Below, piece after piece: positions 1 to 7,032 of a stretch of DNA of 64,000 nt. The notes below the pieces were generated by a model. It was not told where the DNA came from and ran no database searches. It saw only the letters and a program-made list of their open reading frames with translations. This stretch comes from an uncultured Myxococcales bacterium. Its GTDB lineage: Bacteria; Myxococcota_A; Bradymonadia; UBA7976; VGTA01. The stretch covers positions 1 to 64,000 of the forward strand of contig CAKZRU010000097.1 of assembly GCA_937146725.1 (NCBI GenBank). Direction: 5' to 3'. Made by a program: the position numbers and the translations under genes. Numbering within the stretch: position 1 is the stretch's first letter; each line of letters begins with the position of its first letter.

Positions 1-1196
1 AGGTAATAGTCCGCATAGTCACTCGCCTGTCTGTGCGCACCAGTCGTGTCAATCGTGACCTCATCCCCGAGCAGCCATGAGCCTTCGATGACCGCTTGGT
101 CACTGTAGCTTCCTTCTGTTTCAAATGAGAGCGCAGTGATATCACCGGCTGATGTGTAGATTGCCGGTTGCACAGTATCGCTGAGATTTACCGGATCACC
201 AAAAATATCGATGACCCCAATCGCATTATGTGTTTCAATATCACTATACTCTATCGTGATATTGCGCCCATCCGAGGCATACAAGATCAAAGCCCCTTCT
301 GTGCTCAATTCTGCACGTACCCCGCTGGAAGAGTGGCCTGCATTGATGGCATTGATTAATTCATGGTTGGCATCACCGTTCTGCACCGAAAATCCTGCGA
401 CTCCCCAACCATTAATCTTGAGGGAATGCTCTCCACTGAGATCAATAGCCTCAATCGGAGTGGCGCCCATGATTACATTCTCTTCAACAGATGCCTTTAC
501 TTTTGTGTATGGACTCGCCTGATTAATCGCTTTTGCCTTAGCAATCGCTGACCCCATCTGTTGAGAGTATGAGATGCGGTCATCATAGCTGCTTGTGCCA
601 CGAATTGAGACACCATTGATCGACAGTTCACCTGTATTCAAGGGGTCAAGAAAAAGTCCCCGGCGTAGACTCGTTAACTGGCTCTGTCTTCCTAGTTTTG
701 AGCTATTCAATGAGCTCCGCTTCATAAGGCGTTGTGGGGCGCTCGCTTGATCAAGAGAAAGCATCAGCTCATCTGCATTCTCGAGTATTTTTACGCCATT
801 AAACTCTGTATTTTGAGCGATTTCATCGAGTGAGCGCATCACGCTCTTAAACTCTTCGGTGAGTGTCTGCCGATCAAGAAAAGAGTGTGTGTCATTAGAT
901 GCACGAACGGCAATATCTCTGAGCTCAAACAAACGCTCTTGAGCTTTGGCGAGCGCATTATCGACAGTTTGTAATAAGGAGAGTTGGTCTCCCCGCCCTC
1001 GAAGCTCTGCTTGAGCTTGCTTGAGCTGAGACTCTAAGCGGGTTGAGATCCCAAGACCGGCCACATCATCACGAGCGCTATTGATCCGGAGACCAGAGTT
1101 AATCTTACGAAAGGTCACAGTCAGCCGATTGAGTCGCTGACTCATGTCGCGTCCAAAGCGCATCGTCTCGGCATTAAAGTGAATCGTATAACTCAT
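1..1196 (-). CDS. Flagellin, N-terminal part (cut by window edge)
   Basis: Flagellar filament subunit, normally exported through the flagellar type III apparatus. From ATG at 1196 the frame stays open for 398 codons and runs off the left edge. Residues about 1-140 match the conserved D0/D1 helical region, including 'INSARDDVAGLGISTR' and 'LQTVDNALAKAQERLFELRD'. The rest is a Ser/Gly/Ala-rich variable middle region. The C-terminal D0/D1 helix has not been reached, so the full protein should be well over 450 residues. No clear Shine-Dalgarno precedes the ATG; the start is chosen because the conserved N-terminus begins there. A short dyad (ctaat-aa-attag, 1261-1272) lies in the leader. No other flagellar gene is in the window, so motility cannot be judged. 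The family call is secure. Confidence 0.93.
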   Translation of the reverse strand, partial: MSYTIHFNAETMRFGRDMSQRLNRLTVTFRKINSGLRINSARDDVAGLGISTRLESQLKQAQAELRGRGDQLSLLQTVDNALAKAQERLFELRDIAVRASNDTHSFLDRQTLTEEFKSVMRSLDEIAQNTEFNGVKILENADELMLSLDQASAPQRLMKRSSLNSSKLGRQSQLTSLRRGLFLDPLNTGELSINGVSIRGTSSYDDRISYSQQMGSAIAKAKAINQASPYTKVKASVEENVIMGATPIEAIDLSGEHSLKINGWGVAGFSVQNGDANHELINAINAGHSSSGVRAELSTEGALILYASDGRNITIEYSDIETHNAIGVIDIFGDPVNLSDTVQPAIYTSAGDITALSFETEGSYSDQAVIEGSWLLGDEVTIDTTGAHRQASDYADYY

Positions 1197-1331
1197 AGCT
1201 AAACACAACAATAGAATTAGAATTGAGACAACAGAAAGTAATTTATATGCTTTAAATTGTCTAATAAATTAGTTTAATATGCTATCATTTTTGAAACAAT
1301 TTTAGACGAATATCGTAATCAAGTAGTTTTA

Positions 1332-2177
1332 TTATCGCTTAAGTGCATCACTAAGAAAAGCAAAGAGATCTTGTAGCACATATTTTTTTCTATTTTCTTC
1401 CTCAAACCACAGCTCATGATAGCAATCCTCATATAGTTTAAGCGTTTTGTGTGAGCTTTCTAAGTCAGCAAAAAGCACAAGTGTTCTTTGGGCGTCTACA
1501 ATGTGATCATCTTGGGCAACCTGCCATAAGATCGGTGTGTTCTTGAGCTTGAACTTCTTTAGAGCCTGTGGCACTGAATCCAAGGCTTTTAGGGTTTCTG
1601 TAAACCACCTGGCGCTCGCTTGATAAACGGCTAAGGGGTCCTGCTTCATAGCGATTTCAACTTGTGAATCATGGCTCAGTAGATGGGAGTGATCGCCGGT
1701 TGGAAGTCTAAACTTGGGTATGAATTGGCTTAACCCATGAGCTAACCCACGTTTCCACCAAGGGACATGGACTTTTAACCCAAAAAAAGGAGAGCTGAGT
1801 ACAATCGCATCAAAGTGTATGAATTGATCGGTATGAAAAAGGGCTTGAGTAGCAACTAAGGCACCATTGGAGTGAGCTAAAAGAACCTTTTGATGAGTTT
1901 TACATTCATTCTCAAAGACTTCACCTATGCATGATAAATCCTCTAGATAGTCTTTAAAGCTGGTAATGTGGCCTTTTAACCCAGATGAAAGTCCGTGCCC
2001 TCTAAAGTCAAATCTAAGTACACTTATGCTGTGATTATTGAGCAGATGGACAAAGTCATCATAACGCTGACAATGCTCTCCAAAACCATGCAGAAGTAAG
2101 GCACTTACTTGAGCTGAGTCAGCATGATCTACTTTATAAAATAGTTTTATATTATCTTTAGTTATACAGTATGGCAC
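1332..2177 (-). CDS. Alpha/beta hydrolase, monoglyceride-lipase-like
   Basis: Probable cytoplasmic lipase or esterase of the Hydrolase_4 type, 281 aa, no signal peptide. Seen: 'LLLHGFGEHCQRYDDF' and 'LRFDFRGHGLSSG' in the N-terminal third. The nucleophile elbow reads LLAHSNGAL, so Ala replaces the first Gly of G-x-S-x-G. A likely catalytic Asp sits in 'AQDDHIVDA' and a His in 'YHELWFEEE' near the end. The start is GTG at 2177, with GGAAAG about 8 nt upstream; no ATG fits. It lies 42 nt after the acyltransferase-like gene on the same strand, suggesting one transcript acting on a related substrate. A close paralogue lies at 34949-35791 with the same elbow. Substrate unknown. Confidence 0.85.
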   Translation of the reverse strand: MPYCITKDNIKLFYKVDHADSAQVSALLLHGFGEHCQRYDDFVHLLNNHSISVLRFDFRGHGLSSGLKGHITSFKDYLEDLSCIGEVFENECKTHQKVLLAHSNGALVATQALFHTDQFIHFDAIVLSSPFFGLKVHVPWWKRGLAHGLSQFIPKFRLPTGDHSHLLSHDSQVEIAMKQDPLAVYQASARWFTETLKALDSVPQALKKFKLKNTPILWQVAQDDHIVDAQRTLVLFADLESSHKTLKLYEDCYHELWFEEENRKKYVLQDLFAFLSDALKR

Positions 2178-2219
2178 AATATGTGACTTTCCATATTTTA
2201 AGAGTCAAAACTCTCATAT

Positions 2220-3488
2220 TTATTCAGCTTTATGATGATCTTGGAATTGCTTTTCTGATTCAAACACAATCTTTAAAACTTCTGACTCGCCTTGTGTATA
2301 TAAAGCAGCAGCATCGCTACTTAAGTGGTCAAGATCAATTTCTGGAGAATTCCATGTGGTCGAAATGGTGATTTGCTCACCTAAACTACAAGCAAAGCTA
2401 TAAATAGGCATCGAGGTAGGAACAATATACAGAAAAAGCTCTTTGGCATATTGACTAGGGCCCGTATCAGGTTCAAAAATCCCCGGACTAAAAAGGCAAT
2501 CCACCATTGTTTTCTTCAAAGCACTTTGCATTTCAACCAGTGAAAGTAGGTGATAGGTAGGCATTACCTCTATTGCTCTTGAACGCATCTGCTTTTTAAT
2601 TTCTTGAGCTTGAGCCTCAATATTCTGACGATGAACATCTATGATCATCAAGGAATAATTATTACGAAAGCGAGGATTGTTCATACCTACAACTAAGCCA
2701 AATCTTAGCTTATTTCTTGATAAAGCTGCGCTGTGAAATAAACGATTCGCCCAAGTCGCCAAAAGAGCTGCGGTAAACTTGGTTTGACTACGCTGCTTAA
2801 GTGCTGTGATTTTCTGCTTTTTAAAAGAATGCCTTAATAATTTCTGCTCGGATTGATCCGCAAGTTTAGTGAGTGGTGTATGGCTGAACCAGCGTATTCC
2901 CATCACACTCAATGCATACAGCATAAAACACTCAGAAAAGATTGGAATATAACGATCTCCTAGCAACCAGCGACTTTCGAAGGGCTTGGACTTAATCGCG
3001 GGTGAAAGGGTTTCATTAAACATCCTAATCCCATCCCATACAGTATGATCAAACAATGCACCCACCAGCTGACGGCCATCATGAAACTTATAAACAAGCT
3101 CTTTATTATTCTGATCGGAAAGCTTAAAAAACTCTTTGTCATGTACGGTTTGGCAAATAATATCCTCTATGCTGTAATGCTTATAAAACACATATTGTTG
3201 CTCAGCCAAGTCCATCCCTCGTCGATAGTTACTTTGGGGTGACTTAAGATCATGAGTTATATTCCTTATCATTTCTTCTTTAATGTCTTGATATGGAGCA
3301 TCATCTGTAAAAGTAATATGAAAGCCCGCCCAAGCTCTTGTCTGCTCCTGCACACACCATTTGAGCATGTGTAAATCACTGCCTTGAATACTTTGCTTAG
3401 CAATGTGCATAACCCAAAGTCTACAGCCGGCAAAAAAGAGCATAATTGCGCTCAGCCCAAAGAGAATTAAGGATAAAATAAGGGTCAT
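2220..3488 (-). CDS. Membrane-anchored CAT-like (HxxxDG) acyltransferase
   Basis: 422 aa. A single hydrophobic helix at residues about 3-25 anchors the protein. The body carries an H-x-x-x-D-G motif (HTVWDG, His148, Asp152), the signature of the chloramphenicol-acetyltransferase fold shared by WES/DGAT wax-ester synthases, BAHD enzymes and peptide-synthetase condensation domains. The C-terminal part ('YIVPTSMPIYSFACSLGEQ', then a Thr-Trp-Asn strand) resembles the second half of that fold. A transfer of an acyl group to an alcohol or amine is therefore likely; substrates are not readable. ATG at 3488 is used; the ribosome site is weak. The hydrolase at 1332-2177 follows by 42 nt, so an acylation/deacylation pair is plausible (inference). 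It could also be a catalytically dead relative. Confidence 0.6.
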   Translation of the reverse strand: MTLILSLILFGLSAIMLFFAGCRLWVMHIAKQSIQGSDLHMLKWCVQEQTRAWAGFHITFTDDAPYQDIKEEMIRNITHDLKSPQSNYRRGMDLAEQQYVFYKHYSIEDIICQTVHDKEFFKLSDQNNKELVYKFHDGRQLVGALFDHTVWDGIRMFNETLSPAIKSKPFESRWLLGDRYIPIFSECFMLYALSVMGIRWFSHTPLTKLADQSEQKLLRHSFKKQKITALKQRSQTKFTAALLATWANRLFHSAALSRNKLRFGLVVGMNNPRFRNNYSLMIIDVHRQNIEAQAQEIKKQMRSRAIEVMPTYHLLSLVEMQSALKKTMVDCLFSPGIFEPDTGPSQYAKELFLYIVPTSMPIYSFACSLGEQITISTTWNSPEIDLDHLSSDAAALYTQGESEVLKIVFESEKQFQDHHKAE

Positions 3489-3605
3489 ACAGATTTGCTT
3501 TCCAAGTAAATTATCATCTCAAGTAAAGGATCATCTCAAGTCCTAGAATCATCTAGGCCGAATTGATAACTTGTTTCCTTGACTATGGTCAACGAGTATG
3601 CACTT

Positions 3606-3644
3606 GACTCATAAAGATGACTCATAATTTTGACTCATAATTTT
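3606..3644. repeat. Three tandem 13-bp units in a divergent promoter region
   Basis: Three head-to-tail units start with gactcata (3606-3618, 3619-3631, 3632-3644); the last two are identical (gactcataatttt). They sit 68-106 nt upstream of the EamA ATG in the 223-bp gap between divergently transcribed genes. Another short repeat, atcatctcaagt, occurs twice nearby (about 3513-3540). The 13-bp spacing is more than one helical turn; a binding-site array or simple slippage are both possible. Confidence 0.6.
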
Positions 3645-3711
3645 GATTCTGATTTCCTTGTCTAATCATCTCACATACCATTGTTTAATTATTTAAAGGC
3701 CATCAGTCATC

Positions 3712-4650
3712 ATGCCTAAACAGTCTCAAAGAAAAGTGATGCTTACTCAAGATACTTCGCCCAAGCTTAAAGGCATGATGACCTTGGCACTTGGTGTCGC
3801 CTCCATTAGCTTTGCCGCTCCTTTATTTAAACTGAGTCAGCCGGTTCATCCCTTGATTGCAGCAGCTACAAGATTAAGCTTTGCGACCTGTCTTTGGGGA
3901 TTCATTACACTTTATCAAGTGCATAGAAGTAAAAAAGAGGCACAATATCAACCAATTAGTTGGTCTGATCAGCTTTATCTTGGGGCGCTTTGTGGCCTTT
4001 GCTACGCGATACACTTTGGCGCTTGGGTCTGGTCATTAGGCTTAACTTCAGTCATTGCTTCAGCCACCTTGGTCACAACCACGCCCATTATGCTTGGCTT
4101 GATCGCATGGTTCAGTGGTAAAGATAAACCAAGTCTGCGCTTATTAAGTGGAGGCTTAGTTGCTAGCCTTGGGATTATCACCTTTATATTAGAGCCTCAG
4201 GCTCAATACAATACTAAATGGATTGGTGACTTATTAGCTCTACTTGGTGCATTAGCGATGGTTCCATACTTATTATTGACTCGAAAACATCAGGCTCGCC
4301 TAAAGATTGCTCCATTTTCCATGGTGGCCACTTTTGTAGGCGCTAGCTTGTTGTGGCTTATCTCATTTTTTACAGTTGCAACTACAGAGTTTTCACTGCC
4401 CAAAGATATGCAACTTTATGCGCTACTTGGTACTGCACTGATTCCACAGCTGATTGGCCATAGTGCTTTAACCATTAGTCTTCGTTATTTCACACCAACC
4501 GAAGTGGGTATTGCCACCTTACTAGAGCCTATAGGCGCATCATACATTGCTTGGCTTTTACTAGGTGAACAAGTAACTCTTAATTCAGCATATGCAACCG
4601 TAATCACGCTACTTGGTGTTTTATTGGCTTTGAAAGGCTCTGCTAAATAA
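3712..4650 (+). CDS. EamA/DMT-superfamily transporter
   Basis: 312-aa inner-membrane protein with about ten hydrophobic helices arranged as two EamA repeats (residues roughly 20-155 and 170-308), the usual length and layout of drug/metabolite transporters that export small molecules or amino acids. Typical features seen: a first helix with 'FAAPLFKL' and 'AAATRLSFA', and the family end 'EPIGASYIAWLLLGEQ' before the final helix. Start ATG at 3712 with a weak upstream AAAGG; an internal ATG (residue 10) is an alternative. Transcribed alone, divergent from the acyltransferase-like gene, with a tandem 13-bp repeat in the shared promoter region. The substrate cannot be predicted. Confidence 0.9.
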   Translation: MPKQSQRKVMLTQDTSPKLKGMMTLALGVASISFAAPLFKLSQPVHPLIAAATRLSFATCLWGFITLYQVHRSKKEAQYQPISWSDQLYLGALCGLCYAIHFGAWVWSLGLTSVIASATLVTTTPIMLGLIAWFSGKDKPSLRLLSGGLVASLGIITFILEPQAQYNTKWIGDLLALLGALAMVPYLLLTRKHQARLKIAPFSMVATFVGASLLWLISFFTVATTEFSLPKDMQLYALLGTALIPQLIGHSALTISLRYFTPTEVGIATLLEPIGASYIAWLLLGEQVTLNSAYATVITLLGVLLALKGSAK

Positions 4651-4652
4651 GC

Positions 4653-4672
4653 GCTTTCACTTTTTGTGAAGC
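4653..4672. terminator. Possible bidirectional hairpin between convergent genes
   Basis: A short stem (ttcac / gtgaa, extended by gc/gc across one bulged base) with a five-T loop lies just after the EamA stop and before the convergent lipoprotein gene end. It is not followed by a good T-run, so termination activity is uncertain. Confidence 0.3.
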
Positions 4673-4699
4673 AGAACTTAATCCCAAACTCAACCTGCT

Positions 4700-5437
4700 T
4701 TAAAGTTTTTTGGCACTTTTAACCACATCAGCAATCTTGAGGTTATTACTCATTGATTTAACTAATTTAGGACTTTCTTGAATGACTTGAGACAAGCGCT
4801 CTATTGTGCGTTTAGACTCTGAAACAATTTTATCGGCCAAGATCGCCTTATCGGGTTTTGCTAAGGCTTCTTTTTTGGTTTTTGCTACAATCCCTTTGCT
4901 TTCATCAATCAACGCTTTGGCATCCACAATCAGATCTTTAAGGCTTTTCATGGTTAAGCTTAAAGCATCATACGAGTTACCAAGTTTTTGTACTGTTTTT
5001 AATTTCTTACTTGATCGCTTTCTGAGTGCCTGACGAAGCGATTTTCTTGATTCACCCTTGAAGCCGGTTTTTAGCAAGGATTTAATTTGCTTGTCAAAGT
5101 CTTGGTTTACTTTTTGTGCGAGCTTAAACTTCGTATAAAGAATAGTCGCCTTCTTATTAAACCGATCAAAGGCCTTAAACTTAAAAGTTCGGTATTTCAC
5201 CTTAATCTTTTTACTTTTGATCTTGGTGTTAAAATAATCAAAGTCACTGTTTTTATAAGCTAAATATTCAGGTCCAAGATCCTTAAGATGGATCTTTTTA
5301 GTTCTCATGCCCGATTGCTTTTGGAGATGATTTAATGCAGAGCATGAAAACATACTCAGTGCAGTAAACATCATTAGGCTTGTCAATAATACTCGTAAAG
5401 TGCGGTTATGTGTTGTCATCTTATTGTCTTGAGTCAT
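4700..5437 (-). CDS. Lys-rich helical lipoprotein, function unknown
   Basis: 245 aa. Signal peptide with a lipobox-like end (LSMFSC), so probably lipidated at Cys32 and held on the periplasmic side of a membrane. The rest is highly basic (many Lys) and strongly helical, with no cysteines or motif I recognise. Two starts are possible: ATG at 5437 or ATG at 5419; neither has a good ribosome site, and the second leaves a more compact signal peptide. Convergent with the EamA gene. No assigned function. Confidence 0.72.
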   Translation of the reverse strand: MTQDNKMTTHNRTLRVLLTSLMMFTALSMFSCSALNHLQKQSGMRTKKIHLKDLGPEYLAYKNSDFDYFNTKIKSKKIKVKYRTFKFKAFDRFNKKATILYTKFKLAQKVNQDFDKQIKSLLKTGFKGESRKSLRQALRKRSSKKLKTVQKLGNSYDALSLTMKSLKDLIVDAKALIDESKGIVAKTKKEALAKPDKAILADKIVSESKRTIERLSQVIQESPKLVKSMSNNLKIADVVKSAKKL

Positions 5438-5479
5438 ATAAGTATCTGGTAGAGAGTAAGTTAGTTCCTTAATATAGCA

Positions 5480-6829
5480 TTAAATCCTATATTTTCTAGA
5501 GTTTAGTTGGCTGTATAATGCTAAGAAAATAAGGATTAAAAGGCTAGACTGTTGCTGATTAGAGCGACTGTCGCAGCTGCTGTACTCTTGTGGTTCAGTA
5601 CTATTCATCATTTCCTCGCCTCCCAAGAGATTGGTTTCACCAGCAGTCATATTTCCTGTTTCACCGGCTTCCATACCTGCTTCCATACCGGCTTCCATAC
5701 CGGCTTCCATGCCTGCTTCCATACCTGCTTCCATACCGGCTTCCATGCCTGCTTCCATACCTGCTTCTGTACCGGCTTCGGTGCCTGCTTCCGTACCGGC
5801 TTCGATGCCTGCTTCGGTGCCTGCTTCGGTGCCTGCTTCGGTGCCTGCTTCGGTGCCTGCTTCTGTACCGGCTTCTGTACCGGCTTCTGTACCGGCTTCG
5901 GTGCCTGCTTCGGTGCCTGCTTCTGTACCGGCTTCTTCAGGCTCGGGCTCTGGCCCTGGATCACTCGCTAGCATGTCGTAAGGTCTTAGGTCATGGTGAA
6001 TACAGGCTTCAAGATTCTCTTGGCGTTCAGCAAGCATCAACATAGTATCGTATCTTGTGTAAGTACATACATTGCAAACACTTATGTCATCAGAAAGACT
6101 GCCATCGGCCATAATATAATTAAAGGTTGAACATTCCGGTGGAGGGGCAACTTCATCGTTAATGACAATTTGTCTTTCTAAGTTCCACTCTTGATAATCT
6201 TGACCAAGACGAGTGATAGCGCTTAAGTCAGGAAGCTCATAAATCCTGCCGTTGTATTTGATCAGTTTAACTTGTTGAGCTTCTTCGGCACTCAACCATG
6301 CAAAAAGACGCTCTTGTCGTCTAAATCTCATTCTTGGCGGATCACAGCTGGTTAAAAGAGTCGGATCAACTTCGTTATCTTTGATAAACATGGTACTTGG
6401 AGACTGACTTGGAGCTATGCTGTCATCAGCGGCAACCACTGTGTAATTCAACACAGTATTGCCATTTAAAAAGTCTTCAATCGTTAATTGAACTTGATCA
6501 CCCACACTTGGCTCAGGGTTAATGTGCCCTAAATCTTGAGTCGTAATCCCTTCAAGCTCCATCAGATTAAATTGCGCAGGCATGCCATTAATTGTCGCGC
6601 TGTAGTTCACAAATGGATTAGCAGAATACGACAGAACAATCACACCATTACTCGGCAAATTACTATCAGTTGGTGGGTAAGCTCTGATAAATCTAGGCTC
6701 GGCAGGCAAGCATGCATCTGCCACATTAACTTGATAGCCTAGCATAAATATAGAAAGGCTTAGCATGGCGATGCTTAAGCTGATTATATACTTATCAGCG
6801 TATCTAGGTCGACTCTTAAATATTGACAT
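5480..6829 (-). CDS. Anchored surface protein with Ig-like start and EAG repeat stalk
   Basis: 449 aa. Signal peptide (residues about 15-39), then 'RFIRAYPPTDSNLPSNGVIV', which resembles the start of bacterial Ig-like domains, and a region with several cysteines. Next come about 22 tetrapeptides of the form (T/M/I)EAG. The C-terminus is Cys + 12-14 residue hydrophobic helix + basic end ('SSCDSRSNQ...LLILIFLALY...NSRKYRI'), the layout of MYXO-CTERM-like sorting signals. Start: AAGGAG overlaps the in-frame GTG at 6841, which makes ATG at 6829 (11 nt downstream) the better choice. Likely exported and anchored, with the repeat as a stalk next to the anchor. Function unknown. Confidence 0.78.
   Translation of the reverse strand: MSIFKSRPRYADKYIISLSIAMLSLSIFMLGYQVNVADACLPAEPRFIRAYPPTDSNLPSNGVIVLSYSANPFVNYSATINGMPAQFNLMELEGITTQDLGHINPEPSVGDQVQLTIEDFLNGNTVLNYTVVAADDSIAPSQSPSTMFIKDNEVDPTLLTSCDPPRMRFRRQERLFAWLSAEEAQQVKLIKYNGRIYELPDLSAITRLGQDYQEWNLERQIVINDEVAPPPECSTFNYIMADGSLSDDISVCNVCTYTRYDTMLMLAERQENLEACIHHDLRPYDMLASDPGPEPEPEEAGTEAGTEAGTEAGTEAGTEAGTEAGTEAGTEAGTEAGTEAGIEAGTEAGTEAGTEAGMEAGMEAGMEAGMEAGMEAGMEAGMEAGMEAGETGNMTAGETNLLGGEEMMNSTEPQEYSSCDSRSNQQQSSLLILIFLALYSQLNSRKYRI
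5667..5936. repeat. 12-bp tandem repeat array inside a gene, about 22 units
   Basis: On the plus strand the unit is gcttcNgtNcct / gcttccatacct (minus strand codes xEAG). Two sub-blocks are visible: cat variants (MEAG) at 5667-5766 and gtg/gta variants (TEAG) at 5767-5936 with one gat (IEAG). The block structure implies duplication of runs rather than single units. In-frame by construction, so gain or loss changes stalk length without a frameshift. Confidence 0.95.
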
Positions 6830-7032
6830 GATCGTGATCACTCCTTGTTATTAAAATGATGAGAATACATCGTTAAGCAATCAAAAATATGCACTATTTA
6901 CTAGCTATTTTAAATAGCAGATCATGATTCTCCTTCTTCAGAATGAGTTCTGTTATAAGCAGAGCGCAAACGCATAACTGATGAAACGCAAGCGAACGAT
7001 TGAACATCACTTTCTAAAACTGATCATTTGCG

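Noticed and set aside
168-551. Plus-strand frames overlapping the flagellin gene
   Set aside because: Shadows of the open minus-strand flagellin frame.
1197-1331. Possible sigma-28-type promoter for flagellin (CTAAA then a 15-nt spacer to ATAGCAT)
   Set aside because: The -10 element matches the consensus GCCGATAA poorly, so it is not listed as a feature.
5667-5936. CRISPR-like periodic array
   Set aside because: Contiguous 12-bp units without unique spacers; it codes for protein.
5552-6045. Long frames on both strands inside the EAG repeat array
   Set aside because: A 12-bp repeat opens all frames it is read in; the minus-strand frame with signal peptide and anchor is the real one.
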